From assembly GCF_000308695.1 (NCBI RefSeq), contig NZ_BAGG01000092.1:1-64000 (forward strand): DNA of 64,000 nucleotides, in the 5' to 3' direction. The translations under genes were made by a program, and so were the position numbers. The DNA comes from Nocardia takedensis NBRC 100417 (lineage in GTDB: Bacteria > Actinomycetota > Actinomycetes > Mycobacteriales > Mycobacteriaceae). The notes beneath the pieces are model-generated. The model made no database searches, was not told the origin of the DNA, and saw only the letters and a program-made list of their open reading frames with translations. This document shows, one piece after another, positions 1-8,368 of the stretch; within the stretch, counting starts at the first letter, position 1; every line of letters begins with the position of its first letter.

Positions 1-171
1 CCCCACGAAACCGTCCCCCACGCGGACCGGGCGGCCGGGACTGTCGAGCACGGCCCCGGTGTTCTCCGGGCTCCACTGCTTCATCGCGGTGACGTCGGCG
101 ACGGCGTCGTAGGCGGTGTTCGGGTCGACGGCGATCACGACGCTGTCGGAGACCTGCATGCTTCGAGCCAT
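1..171 (-). CDS. SRPBCC-family protein, N-terminal fragment
   Basis: The first 57 codons of a gene that runs off the left edge of the window. It starts at the ATG at 171 (MARSMQVSDSVVIAVDP). The opening beta strand, the phrase 'VDPNTAYDAVADVTAMKQWSPE' region and the following glycine-containing turn are typical of the START/SRPBCC (polyketide cyclase-like) fold, which binds small hydrophobic ligands. The rest of the cavity lies outside the window, so no ligand or reaction can be inferred. It is transcribed in the same direction as the WYL regulator that follows at higher coordinates, 37 bp away, so the two may be co-transcribed. Confidence 0.7.
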   Translation of the reverse strand, partial: MARSMQVSDSVVIAVDPNTAYDAVADVTAMKQWSPENTGAVLDSPGRPVRVGDGFVG

Positions 172-208
172 GCGCGCGACTCTACGCACGGGCGATGACG
201 TGGCGGCC

Positions 209-1186
209 TCAGGTCGGGTCCGCGTAGCGCTCGGCGATCCCGGCGGCGCGCTCGCGCAGCGCGGTGCGCAACCACGTGGGCGACAAAGCGTGCGCGTCGG
301 GGGCGACCTGCCAGAGCGCCCATTCGGCGTGGCGCGCGTCCTGAAAGGTGAGTTCCAGCAGCGCGCGGCCGTCGGCGTCGGTGTCTTCGGCGAGTACCGC
401 CAAGGCGGTGTCCACCAGAACCGCGCGTAGCCGCTCGGGTGTCACCACCCGCACGGTGACCTGGTCACCGCCGGTGCGGAACCGGGCGCCGCGCTCCCGC
501 CAGGCGTGGTCCAGGTCGACGTGGTCCGGGCGGTCGGCGGGTTCGGCGAGGACCTCGGCGGCCGAGATCCGCGACAGCCGGTAGGTGCGGTCCGCGCCGG
601 ATTCGGTGGCCAGCAGGTAGGTCCGGCCGCGGACGGTCACCAGACCGATCGGGTCGACCGTGCGCCACCGGGGCTCCTGCTCGATCGCCGCGTAGCGCAG
701 ACGCAGGCGGTGCCCGGTCAGCACCGCCCGCCGGACCTCGGCGGCGACGGGGTCGGGCGTCTCCTCCTCGGCCGTCGACCGGCGCTCCAGCAGATCGGTG
801 TCGGGCTCCACGAGCAGCCGCCGGGCCGCCTCGCCCGCGGTGGCCCGGTAGCTCTCGGGCAGGGCGTCGACCACTTTGAGCATGGCCGAGGCCAGCGCCG
901 AACCGAGGCCGAACACCTCGACGCCGCGCCGTGATCCGGCGACGAGCAGGGCGAGTGCTTCGTCGCGGTGCAGGCCGGTCAGTTCGGTCCGAAAACCGGG
1001 CAGCAGGGTGAATCCGCCGTGGCGGCCGCGTTCGGCGTACACGGGAACGCCCGCCGCGGACAGGGCTTCGATATCGCGCAGCACCGTGCGGGTGGAGACC
1101 TCGAGTTCGCGGGCGAGCGCGTCCGCCGTGAGCCTGCCGCGCTGACGCAGCAGCAGCACCAGGGAGACCAACCGGTCGGCGCGCAT
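209..1186 (-). CDS. WYL-domain transcriptional regulator (YafY/DeoR-like HTH)
   Basis: A 325-residue protein. Residues 1-60 form an HTH_11-type winged helix (RADRLVSLVLLLRQRG, then ALARELEVSTRTVLRDIEAL). Residues 140-215 form a WYL-like ligand-sensing domain, with RLRYAAIEQ and the segment PIGLVTVRGRTYLLA; the family's W-Y-L signature is degenerate here. A C-terminal WCX-like extension ends the protein. WYL regulators sense nucleotides or other small ligands. The gene is divergent from the RidA gene, sharing a 90-bp intergenic region, so RidA is its most likely target. This is inferred from the arrangement; I could not identify an operator. Confidence 0.85.
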   Translation of the reverse strand: MRADRLVSLVLLLRQRGRLTADALARELEVSTRTVLRDIEALSAAGVPVYAERGRHGGFTLLPGFRTELTGLHRDEALALLVAGSRRGVEVFGLGSALASAMLKVVDALPESYRATAGEAARRLLVEPDTDLLERRSTAEEETPDPVAAEVRRAVLTGHRLRLRYAAIEQEPRWRTVDPIGLVTVRGRTYLLATESGADRTYRLSRISAAEVLAEPADRPDHVDLDHAWRERGARFRTGGDQVTVRVVTPERLRAVLVDTALAVLAEDTDADGRALLELTFQDARHAEWALWQVAPDAHALSPTWLRTALRERAAGIAERYADPT

Positions 1187-1276
1187 GCCGGAAATCTACT
1201 CGGAATACCCGACAGGGGGTGTCGTGATTCGGCGGCAGGCTCGGGGCCGTACCGAAGACCGAACAGAGGAGTGGAC

Positions 1277-1678
1277 GTGACAGTGCGACGCGAGGCCGTG
1301 AATCCGGTGACGTGGGCGGCGGAGTGGGGATTCAACCAGGGCGAGGTGGTGTCCGGGCACACCCGCACGCTGTACTGCTCGGGCCAGACCGCGACCGACG
1401 CCCAGGGTCGGCCCCGACACGAGGGCGACATGGCCGCGCAGTTGGCGGCGAGCGCCGACAATCTCGCGGCGGTACTCGCCGGGGCGGGGATGTCGTGGGC
1501 GAACCTGGTCCGGCTCACCGTCTACACCACCGACGTCGACGGACTGCTGCCGCGCTACGGCGTGCTGGCCGGGCGACTGGGCGCGGCCGGGGTCGCCCCC
1601 GCGACCACGATGCTCGGCGTGACCCGGTTGGCGATTCCCGGACTGCTGGTCGAACTCGAGGGCACCGCCGTGGCGTGA
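1277..1678 (+). CDS. RidA (YjgF/YER057c/UK114) family protein
   Basis: 133 residues from GTG 1277, chosen because GAGGAG lies at 1266-1271, six bases upstream; a GTG at 1271 is the alternative. The family features are visible: WGFNQGEVVSGHTRTLYCSGQTA near the N-terminus, the long helix with LAASADNLAAVLAGAG, the strand NLVRLTVYTTDVD, and a C-terminal ATTMLGVTRLAIPGLLVELEGTAVA. The conserved arginine region of deaminating RidA proteins (usually R-x-C/A near residue 105) is replaced by GVTRLAIPG, so imine deaminase activity is likely but not certain. It is divergent from the WYL regulator. Confidence 0.85.
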   Translation: MTVRREAVNPVTWAAEWGFNQGEVVSGHTRTLYCSGQTATDAQGRPRHEGDMAAQLAASADNLAAVLAGAGMSWANLVRLTVYTTDVDGLLPRYGVLAGRLGAAGVAPATTMLGVTRLAIPGLLVELEGTAVA

Positions 1679-1757
1679 GCGCTCGCGCCCCGGTTCGTCC
1701 GCCGCCCGCGCGGGGCATACCCTCGATCCGTATGGTCCGCGTCGGAGAGGGGTGCCG

Positions 1758-2468
1758 GTGACTGCCGCCGCGGTTCGACTGACCGGCGTGACCCACGCCT
1801 ACCCGGACGGCACGCCCGCGCTGCACGGGATCGATCTGCATATCGCGGCGGGCGAACGGGTGGCGGTGCTGGGGCGCAACGGCGCGGGCAAGTCGACCTT
1901 GATGCTGCACCTCAACGGCGTGCTGATCGCGAGTTCGGGGACGGTCGAGATCGGTGAGACGCCGATCGCCCGTGACACGCTGCGCGAGATCCGGCGGCGG
2001 GTCGGGGTGGTGTTCCAGAACCCCGACGATCAGTTGTTCATGCCGACCGTCGCCGAGGACGTGGCCTTCGGCCCCGCGAATTTCGGGGTGCGGGGCGACC
2101 GCTTGACCGAGGACGTCCGCGCGGCGCTGGCCGCGGTGGGAATGACCGATCGCGCGGACCGGTCACCGCTGCGGTTGTCCTCGGGCGAGCGGCGGCGCGC
2201 CGCGCTCGCGGGCGTGTTGGCCTGTCGGCCCGAGGTTCTCGTACTGGACGAGCCATCGGCGGATCTGGACCCGGCGGCGCGGGGCGAGCTCGCGCGGATC
2301 CTGGCCGCGCTGCCGACGACGCTGATCATGGTGACCCACGATCTGCCCTACGCCGGGCGGATCTGCGAGCGGGCGGTGGTGCTCGACGGCGGCCGGATCG
2401 TCGCCGACGGACCGATGGCGACGATCCTCGCCGACGAGGCGACGCTGGCCGCGCACGGCCTGAGCTGA
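1758..2468 (+). CDS. Orphan ECF/CbiO-type ABC transporter ATPase
   Basis: 236 residues from GTG 1758 (GGAGAGGGG just upstream; GTG 1752 is possible). Walker A is GRNGAGKST, the Q-loop reads VFQNPDDQLF as in CbiO/EcfA proteins, the signature is LSSGERRRAAL rather than LSGGQ, Walker B is VLVLDEPSADLD, and the switch histidine is in MVTHD. Such ATPases energise uptake of cobalt, nickel or vitamins with a T component (CbiQ/EcfT) and a substrate-binding S or M component. None is encoded within several kb here, so the partner must be elsewhere or shared. The substrate is therefore unknown. Confidence 0.85.
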   Translation: MTAAAVRLTGVTHAYPDGTPALHGIDLHIAAGERVAVLGRNGAGKSTLMLHLNGVLIASSGTVEIGETPIARDTLREIRRRVGVVFQNPDDQLFMPTVAEDVAFGPANFGVRGDRLTEDVRAALAAVGMTDRADRSPLRLSSGERRRAALAGVLACRPEVLVLDEPSADLDPAARGELARILAALPTTLIMVTHDLPYAGRICERAVVLDGGRIVADGPMATILADEATLAAHGLS

Positions 2469-2549
2469 AGGCATAACGACCGGTTCGTCCAGGACTTCCG
2501 GCCCTGTCGGCCCGGCCCCCGGCGGTGATGCCATGGAACCGTCGTCTCC

Positions 2550-3050
2550 GTGTCTCCGGAAGAGGTGGTCATCGATGGGACTGTCCGAGCAGGGCGCGGC
2601 GTCGTGATCGAGGATCTGACGCAAGCGGGCCGCACGGTGCGGACGCTGGATCGCGCGGAGTCGCTGCGACTGCTGGCGAGCGTCCCGGTGGGGCGGGTCG
2701 TGTTCACCCGCAACGCCTTACCGGCGATCCGGCCGGTCAACCATCTGGTCGAGGACGGGATGGTGATCCTGCGCACGCGGTTGGCCGCGCAGTTGTCGCA
2801 GGCGGTGCGCGCGGATTCGGCGATGGTCGTGGCCTACGAGGCCGACGAGATCGACCCGGCGTGGCGGACCGGTTGGTCGGTGGTGGTGACCGGAATGGCC
2901 CGGCCGGTACGCGATCCCGCGCGAGTGGCCCGCTACGAAGTGCTGTTGCGGTCGTGGGTGGACCGGGTGATGGACACCGTAGTCGAGATCGAACCCACGA
3001 TCGTCACGGGGGTCCGCCTGGTCGATCCGGCGGAGTCCGCGCCCGAGTGA
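2550..3050 (+). CDS. Pyridoxamine 5'-phosphate oxidase-fold flavin-binding protein
   Basis: Up to 166 residues. The core from about residue 30 (RAESLRLLASVPVGRVVFT, then PAIRPVNHLVEDGMVILRT, and VVVAYEADEID ... GWSVVVTGMARPV) is the split-barrel FMN or F420-binding fold of the PPOX family, as in the DevR-regulated nitroreductase-like proteins of mycobacteria. The start is uncertain: GTG codons at 2550, 2565 and 2604 are all in frame and none has a convincing ribosome binding site. No catalytic specificity can be read from the sequence. It sits 81 bp downstream of the CbiO gene on the same strand. Confidence 0.75.
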   Translation: MSPEEVVIDGTVRAGRGVVIEDLTQAGRTVRTLDRAESLRLLASVPVGRVVFTRNALPAIRPVNHLVEDGMVILRTRLAAQLSQAVRADSAMVVAYEADEIDPAWRTGWSVVVTGMARPVRDPARVARYEVLLRSWVDRVMDTVVEIEPTIVTGVRLVDPAESAPE

Positions 3051-3130
3051 TGTTCAGCCGGGTTGACGGCGCGTCCCGGGCGCGGCGACCGCCCGAGCGG
3101 CGTCCGACCAGGGGCCGACCGAGCTGATTG

Positions 3131-3148
3131 CGCAATTCTGCAATTGCG
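3131..3148. promoter_or_regulatory. Short perfect inverted repeat upstream of the roadblock-like gene
   Basis: CGCAATT and AATTGCG flank a four-base centre. The local stretch 3120-3175 is AT-rich compared with its surroundings and lies about 100 bp before the GTG at 3246, so an operator or promoter element is plausible. Which protein would bind is unknown. Confidence 0.35.
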
Positions 3149-3245
3149 TACCTTCCGGAATTCTTCATCTTTCCGTGCCCTCCGGACCGCGCGCGTGGGT
3201 AGCGTCGGGCCGAACCGGAACGGACGGTGCGAGAGAGGAAACACA

Positions 3246-3617
3246 GTGGCGGACATGGAAGTTGCCCTCAAGGACATGATGATGCTCGACGGCGCGGTCG
3301 CCGCCGCGGTCGTCGACTACGGCAGCGGCATGCCGCTGGGCACCCTGGGCGGGTCCAAGGATTTCGACATCGAGATCGCCGCGGCGGGCAACACCGAACT
3401 GGTGCGCGCCAAGATGCGCACGATCGAACAACTCGGCCTCCAGGAGGAGATCGACGACGTGCTGATCACCCTGGGCAGCCAGTACCACCTGATCCGCCCG
3501 ACCCGCGGCCGCAAGACGCGCGGACTGTTCCTGTATCTCGCGCTGGACCGCTCGCGCGGCAACCTGGCGCTGGCCCGGCGACGACTGGAGAACATCGAAG
3601 CCGAGATCGAGGTCTGA
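3246..3617 (+). CDS. Small acidic protein resembling roadblock/LC7 family
   Basis: 123 residues from GTG 3246, with GAGAGGAA seven bases upstream. The order of elements matches small actinobacterial roadblock/LC7-like proteins: a helix (ALKDMMMLDGAVAAAVVDY), a strand with SGMPLGTLGG, a second amphipathic helix, then two strands (DDVLITLGSQYHLIRPT and RGLFLYLALD) and a C-terminal helix (RGNLALARRRLENIEAEIE). Such proteins often modulate small GTPases or act as scaffolds. No GTPase neighbour is present. The family call is by fold pattern only. Confidence 0.6.
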   Translation: MADMEVALKDMMMLDGAVAAAVVDYGSGMPLGTLGGSKDFDIEIAAAGNTELVRAKMRTIEQLGLQEEIDDVLITLGSQYHLIRPTRGRKTRGLFLYLALDRSRGNLALARRRLENIEAEIEV

Positions 3618-3792
3618 GCGCCGGGGCGGGCGGGTCCAGAATCGGGCGATTCGGAGCCCGCGATCCCGGCGCGGCGGTACTCTCCAGCGACGGCGCTCCC
3701 CCGGCGGGCGCGCCGCCCCCGCGAGGCCGCAGCGCGCGCTCGCCGTCGGAAAAGTGTTCGGTCGCAGAGAAGTTCGGGCTTGGAGGTGCATC

Positions 3793-4143
3793 GTGGGCGG
3801 GGCGCGGCTTCCGCTGTACCGGATGAAGGCCGAATTCTTCAAGACACTCGGCCATCCGGTGCGCATCCGGGTCCTGGAACTGCTCAGCGAGCGCGACCAC
3901 GCGGTCTCGGAGATGTTGCCCGAGGTCGGGATCGAACCGGCGAACCTGTCCCAGCAGTTGGCGATCCTGCGCCGCACCGGCCTGGTCACCGCGCGGCGCG
4001 AGGGTCTGTCGGTGACCTACGCGCTGACTTCGCCGGAGGTCGCCGAACTGCTGCGGGTCGCCCGGGCCATTCTGACCACGGTGGTCACCGGCCAGGCCGA
4101 ACTGCTCGACGACGCTGGCCTGATCCAGGACGGCCCTGTCTGA
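3793..4143 (+). CDS. ArsR-family winged-helix transcriptional regulator
   Basis: 116 residues. GTG 3793 is preferred because GGAGG lies six bases upstream at 3782-3786. The core reads YRMKAEFFKTLGHPVRIRVL (helix 1-2), then EMLPEVGIEPANLSQQLAIL (recognition helix) and the wing VTARREGLSVTYALT. The alpha-3 metal-binding CxC of ArsR/SmtB metal sensors is absent, so this is probably not a metal sensor by that route. No obvious target operon adjoins it; it may control the next gene, which starts 246 bp downstream. Confidence 0.85.
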   Translation: MGGARLPLYRMKAEFFKTLGHPVRIRVLELLSERDHAVSEMLPEVGIEPANLSQQLAILRRTGLVTARREGLSVTYALTSPEVAELLRVARAILTTVVTGQAELLDDAGLIQDGPV

Positions 4144-4388
4144 TCTGTCCGTTTTCGCGACGCGCCGAAACACCGTAGACTCCGTAACGGTGGGCGCGCC
4201 GACCCCCACCCGCGCGGCCGTCCGGCCGTCGACACACCGGACGGAGGCGGGTGAGATGCACCGCGACACCACGATTGGACAGGCGTTCGCCCGGCGGTCA
4301 CCAACCGTCACCACTCGACTACCCCGCCGGTAGAGCCAACCGCGTGCCACGAGCACGGATCAGCGCAGGGCGAGGGGAATGGGGAACG

Positions 4389-5231
4389 GTGATCGATTTC
4401 GGCAATCTGGTGCCGCTGCTCGTCGCGCGCGGGACACCGCTGACCGACGACGACCCGCGTATGGAACAGGTGCGCGCCGCCGTCGGCGCGGACGCCCCGT
4501 GGCGTGAGGTCGGCCGGTTGCGGGCCCCGCGCGGCTATGTCGGCGAGACGTCCGGAGCCGAATGCCGCGGCGTGGGGGCCTGGGCCCTGGCACCCGACAG
4601 CGTGAGCCCGCCGGTGACGGTGCTGGTCCGCTACACCCACGGCCCCGAGCAACTGGCCCGCCTCGAGGAACTCGTCGCCGAATTCCGCCGCGAGGGCGTC
4701 GATGTCGAGGACGGCAGGCCGGTCGAGACACTCGTGGGCCGCGGTGACCGGGTCGAAGTGCTGGCGGCCTACACGGACTACGCCGACGACGCCGCGGCCG
4801 TCCACGACGCGCGGCGCATCGCCCTGGGCTCGGCTCTGGAACGCGGCGCGATCACCCGCGCCTGCGGATGGGGCGAGGACTGCGTGGTCACCACGCGCGG
4901 CCTGGACTGGACGATCTTCCGCACCCGCCCCGACGGCCGGGTCGACGTGCGCGTCACCCAGGGGGCGATGGACGGCATCGCCACCCACGCCCGCACCGCG
5001 ATGGACATGGCGCAGGCGCTGGGGCCGGGGATCGCCCAGGCGTGGCTGTACCGCGAGGCCGCCGACGCGCTGGCCTGCCAGTCCGCGTTCCAACTGGAAC
5101 GCGAACTGCGCACCGCCTACGACGGCGTCGCCCCGGAGTACTCCATCTCCGAACTCGCGCGTCGACTGCACACCGACCGCGCGAATCTCTCGCGCCGCAT
5201 CAGCAAGGCCAAGCTGCGCTCGACCGCCTGA
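4389..5231 (+). CDS. Unrecognised protein with C-terminal helix-turn-helix
   Basis: 280 residues from GTG 4389 (AGGGGAATGGGGAAC upstream). I do not recognise the family. The N-terminal 180 residues are mixed alpha/beta with no catalytic motif I can name. A run around residues 215-250 (AQALGPGIAQAWLYREAADAL, FQLERELRTAYDG) looks helical. The last 30 residues, YSISELARRLHTDRANLSRRI then SKAKLR, are a good helix-turn-helix resembling those that select between DNA-binding response domains. A DNA-binding regulator with an N-terminal sensory domain is the simplest reading. Confidence 0.7.
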   Translation: MIDFGNLVPLLVARGTPLTDDDPRMEQVRAAVGADAPWREVGRLRAPRGYVGETSGAECRGVGAWALAPDSVSPPVTVLVRYTHGPEQLARLEELVAEFRREGVDVEDGRPVETLVGRGDRVEVLAAYTDYADDAAAVHDARRIALGSALERGAITRACGWGEDCVVTTRGLDWTIFRTRPDGRVDVRVTQGAMDGIATHARTAMDMAQALGPGIAQAWLYREAADALACQSAFQLERELRTAYDGVAPEYSISELARRLHTDRANLSRRISKAKLRSTA

Positions 5232-5244
5232 AACCCGCTTCGAC

Positions 5245-5649
5245 TCAGTAGATCTCGACGTGCAGCGTGTAGGTGGCGTTGCCGCGGGTCGGGCAGACCA
5301 TCACCCGGTAACGCCCGTCGGCGGGCAGCCGGACCTGGGTCCAGGTCTCCTCGACGACCAGCACGCGACCGTCGGGATCGAGGATGCTGAAATTCGCGTT
5401 GTCCTCGAGCGCGACGATGCCGGTGCCGAGCAACTGCCCGGCGCGAGCCTCGAAGAAGAAGCTGTCGGCGTCACCGCGCACCACCGCGCCCGTCAACGTG
5501 GCCTCACTGGTCCCCGGCGCGAAATGCACATCGGCGAGCACCCCCGCGGCGGCCGAACCCGCACCCGCGAAAGCGAGCGACGCGGTCGCGGCGAGCGCGG
5601 TGAAGGCCAGGGCGGCGGTGCGGACGGGACGGAGAGTGCTGAGCGCCAT
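5245..5649 (-). CDS. Small secreted protein, possible PPC-like beta-sandwich
   Basis: 134 residues. Residues 1-36 are a classical Sec signal peptide: basic start (RPVRT), hydrophobic core (AALAFTALAATASLAFAGA) and small residues before the predicted cut near AAA-G. The mature part is short and beta-rich (GDADSFFFEARAGQLLGTGIVAL, DGRVLVVEETW, RYRVMVCP, ATYTLHVEIY). This pattern resembles the bacterial pre-peptidase C-terminal (PPC) domain used on secreted enzymes, here standing alone. It is convergent with the preceding gene. Confidence 0.7.
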   Translation of the reverse strand: MALSTLRPVRTAALAFTALAATASLAFAGAGSAAAGVLADVHFAPGTSEATLTGAVVRGDADSFFFEARAGQLLGTGIVALEDNANFSILDPDGRVLVVEETWTQVRLPADGRYRVMVCPTRGNATYTLHVEIY

Positions 5650-5851
5650 GATCGGAATCCTGTCGTCGGAGGAGGTGACGACAGAAGTCTCGACCGCGCC
5701 GCTTGTCGTCCGCTGAAAACACGGTTAACGACCGGATCCACCCGCATCCTGGTGATTCCGATCGTGAAATCCGCGAGCATGGTGGAGACCGCACGCCTGT
5801 GCCCACCGCGTCGTTGTGGCACCTATCGTGCGCCCGGGCCGGTTCGGGTGA

Positions 5852-6856
5852 TCAGCGGGTGAAGGCCGCTCGTAGGGCGGCGCATTGGGCGGCGAAGAAG
5901 TGCCGAGAGACGTTCGCGCGCGGGGCGACCGCGTCGAATCCGTGGAACGCGCCGGGCACTTCGAGGACCGCGCAGTCGACGCCCGCGGCGCGCAGGGCGC
6001 GGGCGTAGGTCAGGTCTTCGGCGTGGAACAGGTCGTGTGTGCCGACACCGATCCAGGCCGGCGCGAGGCCGGTCAGATCGTCGCGGCGGGCGGGGACCGC
6101 GGTCGCGGCGTCGGCGGTTCCCAGATAGGAGCGCCAGCCGAAACGGTTCGAAGCAGGACCCCACAACCGATGATCGGCACGGTCGCGACGCGCGATTCCG
6201 CGACGCCACCGATTCGGCGCGCCCGGTCCCGGCGCAGGGCACGGCCGCGCGCCGGTGCGGTCGTCGAGCATCGGGTAGGCCAGCAGTTGCAGCACGAGCG
6301 GGATGCCGTGGTCGCGGGCCGTGATCGCCAGCGCGGCGGCCAGTCCCGCGCCCGCGCTGGCCCCGCCGATCGCCACCCGTGTCGGGTCGACATCGGCGGC
6401 GGCGGTCAGTGCGCGCAGCGCCGTGTGGCAGTCCTCGAGCGGGATCGGGTAGGGGTGTTCGGGGGCCAGTCGGTAGTCGACGGCGGCCACGGTGATTCCG
6501 AGGACCCGGGCGAAGCGGCGGCACAGCGCGTCGTCCTGGCTCGCGGAGCCGATCACGTAGCCGCCGCCGTGGATCCACAGCAGCGCCGGTGTCGCGGCGG
6601 CGGTCGAGGGCCGGTGCACGCGCATGGTGACGTGCGCGTCGACCCGGATCACCTCGACCGCGCGGAAACCGTCGGTCCACCGGGTCAGCGCGCGGATCAG
6701 TGGCAGGGTGCGCGGCGTGATCGGTTCGCGGGGCAGCAGTGCCGCGTGCACCCGGAGGTCGGGGTGCGCGCGGCTGCCCCGCCGGACCAGCGCGAGCGCG
6801 CCGAGCACGGTGACCCCCACCGCGACGCGCCCTCGCACAAGAGCCGACCTGCTCAT
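5852..6856 (-). CDS. Alpha/beta hydrolase, hormone-sensitive-lipase-type esterase
   Basis: 334 residues. It begins with a short hydrophobic segment (RVAVGVTVLGALALV) that could be an uncleaved membrane anchor. The oxyanion motif is HGGGYVIGS, the nucleophile elbow GGASAGAG, the acid lies in GTHDLF and the histidine in GAFHGFD, all as in the HSL/BD-FAE family. Around residues 225-260 there is an Arg/Pro-rich stretch (ARPCPAPGPG, then NRWRRGIARRDRAD) that is longer than the equivalent loop in typical members. The gene is divergent from cyp51 and shares its regulatory region, so a role in ester hydrolysis in the sterol/lipid island is likely. Confidence 0.85.
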   Translation of the reverse strand: MSRSALVRGRVAVGVTVLGALALVRRGSRAHPDLRVHAALLPREPITPRTLPLIRALTRWTDGFRAVEVIRVDAHVTMRVHRPSTAAATPALLWIHGGGYVIGSASQDDALCRRFARVLGITVAAVDYRLAPEHPYPIPLEDCHTALRALTAAADVDPTRVAIGGASAGAGLAAALAITARDHGIPLVLQLLAYPMLDDRTGARPCPAPGPGAPNRWRRGIARRDRADHRLWGPASNRFGWRSYLGTADAATAVPARRDDLTGLAPAWIGVGTHDLFHAEDLTYARALRAAGVDCAVLEVPGAFHGFDAVAPRANVSRHFFAAQCAALRAAFTR

Positions 6857-6932
6857 ATTCGTTCTCCCTCGCGGCCCCGCGGGGACCCTCTCCCGATCGG
6901 CGGGACTTGCCCGCCTCCCTACACCGTAGTAC

Positions 6933-6954
6933 TGTCCAGACAGTTGTCCAGATC
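6933..6954 (+). promoter_or_regulatory. Operator copy 1 of the island element (cyp51 promoter)
   Basis: Two direct TGTCCAGA units start at 6933 and 6945, a 12-bp pitch. The first unit lies inside a perfect 14-bp palindrome, ACTGTCCAGACAGT (6931-6944). It sits 36 bp before the cyp51 start and in the divergent region shared with the esterase. Five further copies occur at other promoters of the island. Confidence 0.7.
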
Positions 6955-6989
6955 AGGTTTCGGACAGGCATGCCTGAAAGGTTGCAGAA

Positions 6990-8342
6990 ATGACGTTGGT
7001 CAAACCGCGACAAGTTTCCGGGGGCGAGCACGAACACGGGCACCTCGAGGAATTCCGCACCGACCCCATCGCCCTCATGCGCCGGGTGCGCGCGGAATGC
7101 GGCGACGTCGGCTCGTTCCGCCTGGCGGACAAGGACGTGATCCTGCTCTCGGGCGCGGAAGCCAACGAATTCTTCTTCCGGGCCGGCGACGACGACCTCG
7201 ACCAGGCCGCCGCCTACCCGTTCATGAAGCCGATCTTCGGTGAAGGCGTCGTCTTCGACGCCAGCCCCGAACGCCGCAAGGAGATGCTGCACAATCAGGC
7301 GCTGCGCGGCGAACACATGCGCGGCCACGCCGAGACCATCGCGCGCGAGGTCGACCAGATGCTGGCGCGCTGGAACGACGAGGGCGAGATCGACCTGCTC
7401 GAATTCTTCGCCGAGTTGACCATCTACACCTCCTCGGCCTGCCTGATCGGCACCAAGTTCCGCGAGGAACTCGACGAACGCTTCGCCCACCTCTACCACG
7501 AACTCGAGCGCGGCACCGACGCCTACTGCTACGTCGACCCCTACGCCGACATCGAGAGCTTCCGCATCCGCGACGAATCGCGCGCGAAACTGGTCGAGTT
7601 GGTCCAGGAGATCATGAACGGCCGCATCGCGAATCCGCCGAAGGGCAAGGAGGATCGCGACATGCTCGACGTGCTCGTCTCCATCCCGGACGAGCAGGGC
7701 AATCCGCGCTTCAGCGCCAGCGAGATCACCGGCATCTTCATCTCGATGATGTTCGCGGGCCACCACACCACCTCCGGCACCGCCGCCTGGACGGTGATCG
7801 AACTGCTGCGTCACCCCGACGTGCTCGCCGAGGTCGTCGCCGAACTGGACGAACTGTTCACCGACGGTGCCACCGTGAGCCACCACGCGATGCGCCAGAT
7901 CCCGCGCCTCGAGGCCGCGCTCAAGGAGACGCTGCGACTGCATCCGCCGCTGATCATCCTGATGCGGGTCGCCCAGGGCGATTTCGAGGTGGTCGGCCAC
8001 AGCATCTCCCCCGGCGACCTGGTCGCCACCACCCCGGCGGTGTCCAACCGACTGCCCGAGGATTTCCCCGAGCCGGACTCCTTCGATCCGGGCCGCTACA
8101 TCGATCCCAACCAGGAAGACCTGGTCAACCGCTGGACCTGGATCCCCTTCGGCGCGGGGCGGCACCGTTGCGTCGGCGCGCCCTTCGCGCTCATGCAGCT
8201 CAAGGCGATCTTCTCGATCCTGCTGCGGGACTGGGAATTCGAGCTGGCCCAGCCTTCGGACACCTACCGCAACGACCACTCCAAGATGGTCGTGCAGTTG
8301 CAGCAGCCCTGCACGATCCGCTACCGGCGGCGCACTTCCTGA
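6990..8342 (+). CDS. cyp51: Cytochrome P450 CYP51, sterol 14-alpha-demethylase
   Basis: 450 residues with near line-by-line resemblance to mycobacterial CYP51: HGHLEEFRTDPI, NEFFFRAGDDDLDQA, PIFGEGVVFDASPERRKEML and YRNDHSKMVVQL are shared. Motifs seen are the I-helix AGHHTT (256-261), ExxR (313-316) and the haem loop FGAGRHRCVG (387-396, Cys394). CYP51 removes the 14-alpha-methyl group of lanosterol-type sterols using a ferredoxin and reductase. In M. tuberculosis a ferredoxin gene follows cyp51; here none does, and a terminator follows directly. GAAAGG precedes the ATG. The actual substrate in this organism is unknown, since most Nocardia do not make sterols. Confidence 0.93.
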   Translation: MTLVKPRQVSGGEHEHGHLEEFRTDPIALMRRVRAECGDVGSFRLADKDVILLSGAEANEFFFRAGDDDLDQAAAYPFMKPIFGEGVVFDASPERRKEMLHNQALRGEHMRGHAETIAREVDQMLARWNDEGEIDLLEFFAELTIYTSSACLIGTKFREELDERFAHLYHELERGTDAYCYVDPYADIESFRIRDESRAKLVELVQEIMNGRIANPPKGKEDRDMLDVLVSIPDEQGNPRFSASEITGIFISMMFAGHHTTSGTAAWTVIELLRHPDVLAEVVAELDELFTDGATVSHHAMRQIPRLEAALKETLRLHPPLIILMRVAQGDFEVVGHSISPGDLVATTPAVSNRLPEDFPEPDSFDPGRYIDPNQEDLVNRWTWIPFGAGRHRCVGAPFALMQLKAIFSILLRDWEFELAQPSDTYRNDHSKMVVQLQQPCTIRYRRRTS

Positions 8343-8368
8343 TCCGCGCTCGCACCAGCCGACACCCG

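Noticed and set aside
1687..1757. A cobalamin riboswitch before the CbiO gene
   Set aside because: Only about 80 bp separate the genes and no B12-box-like sequence is seen.
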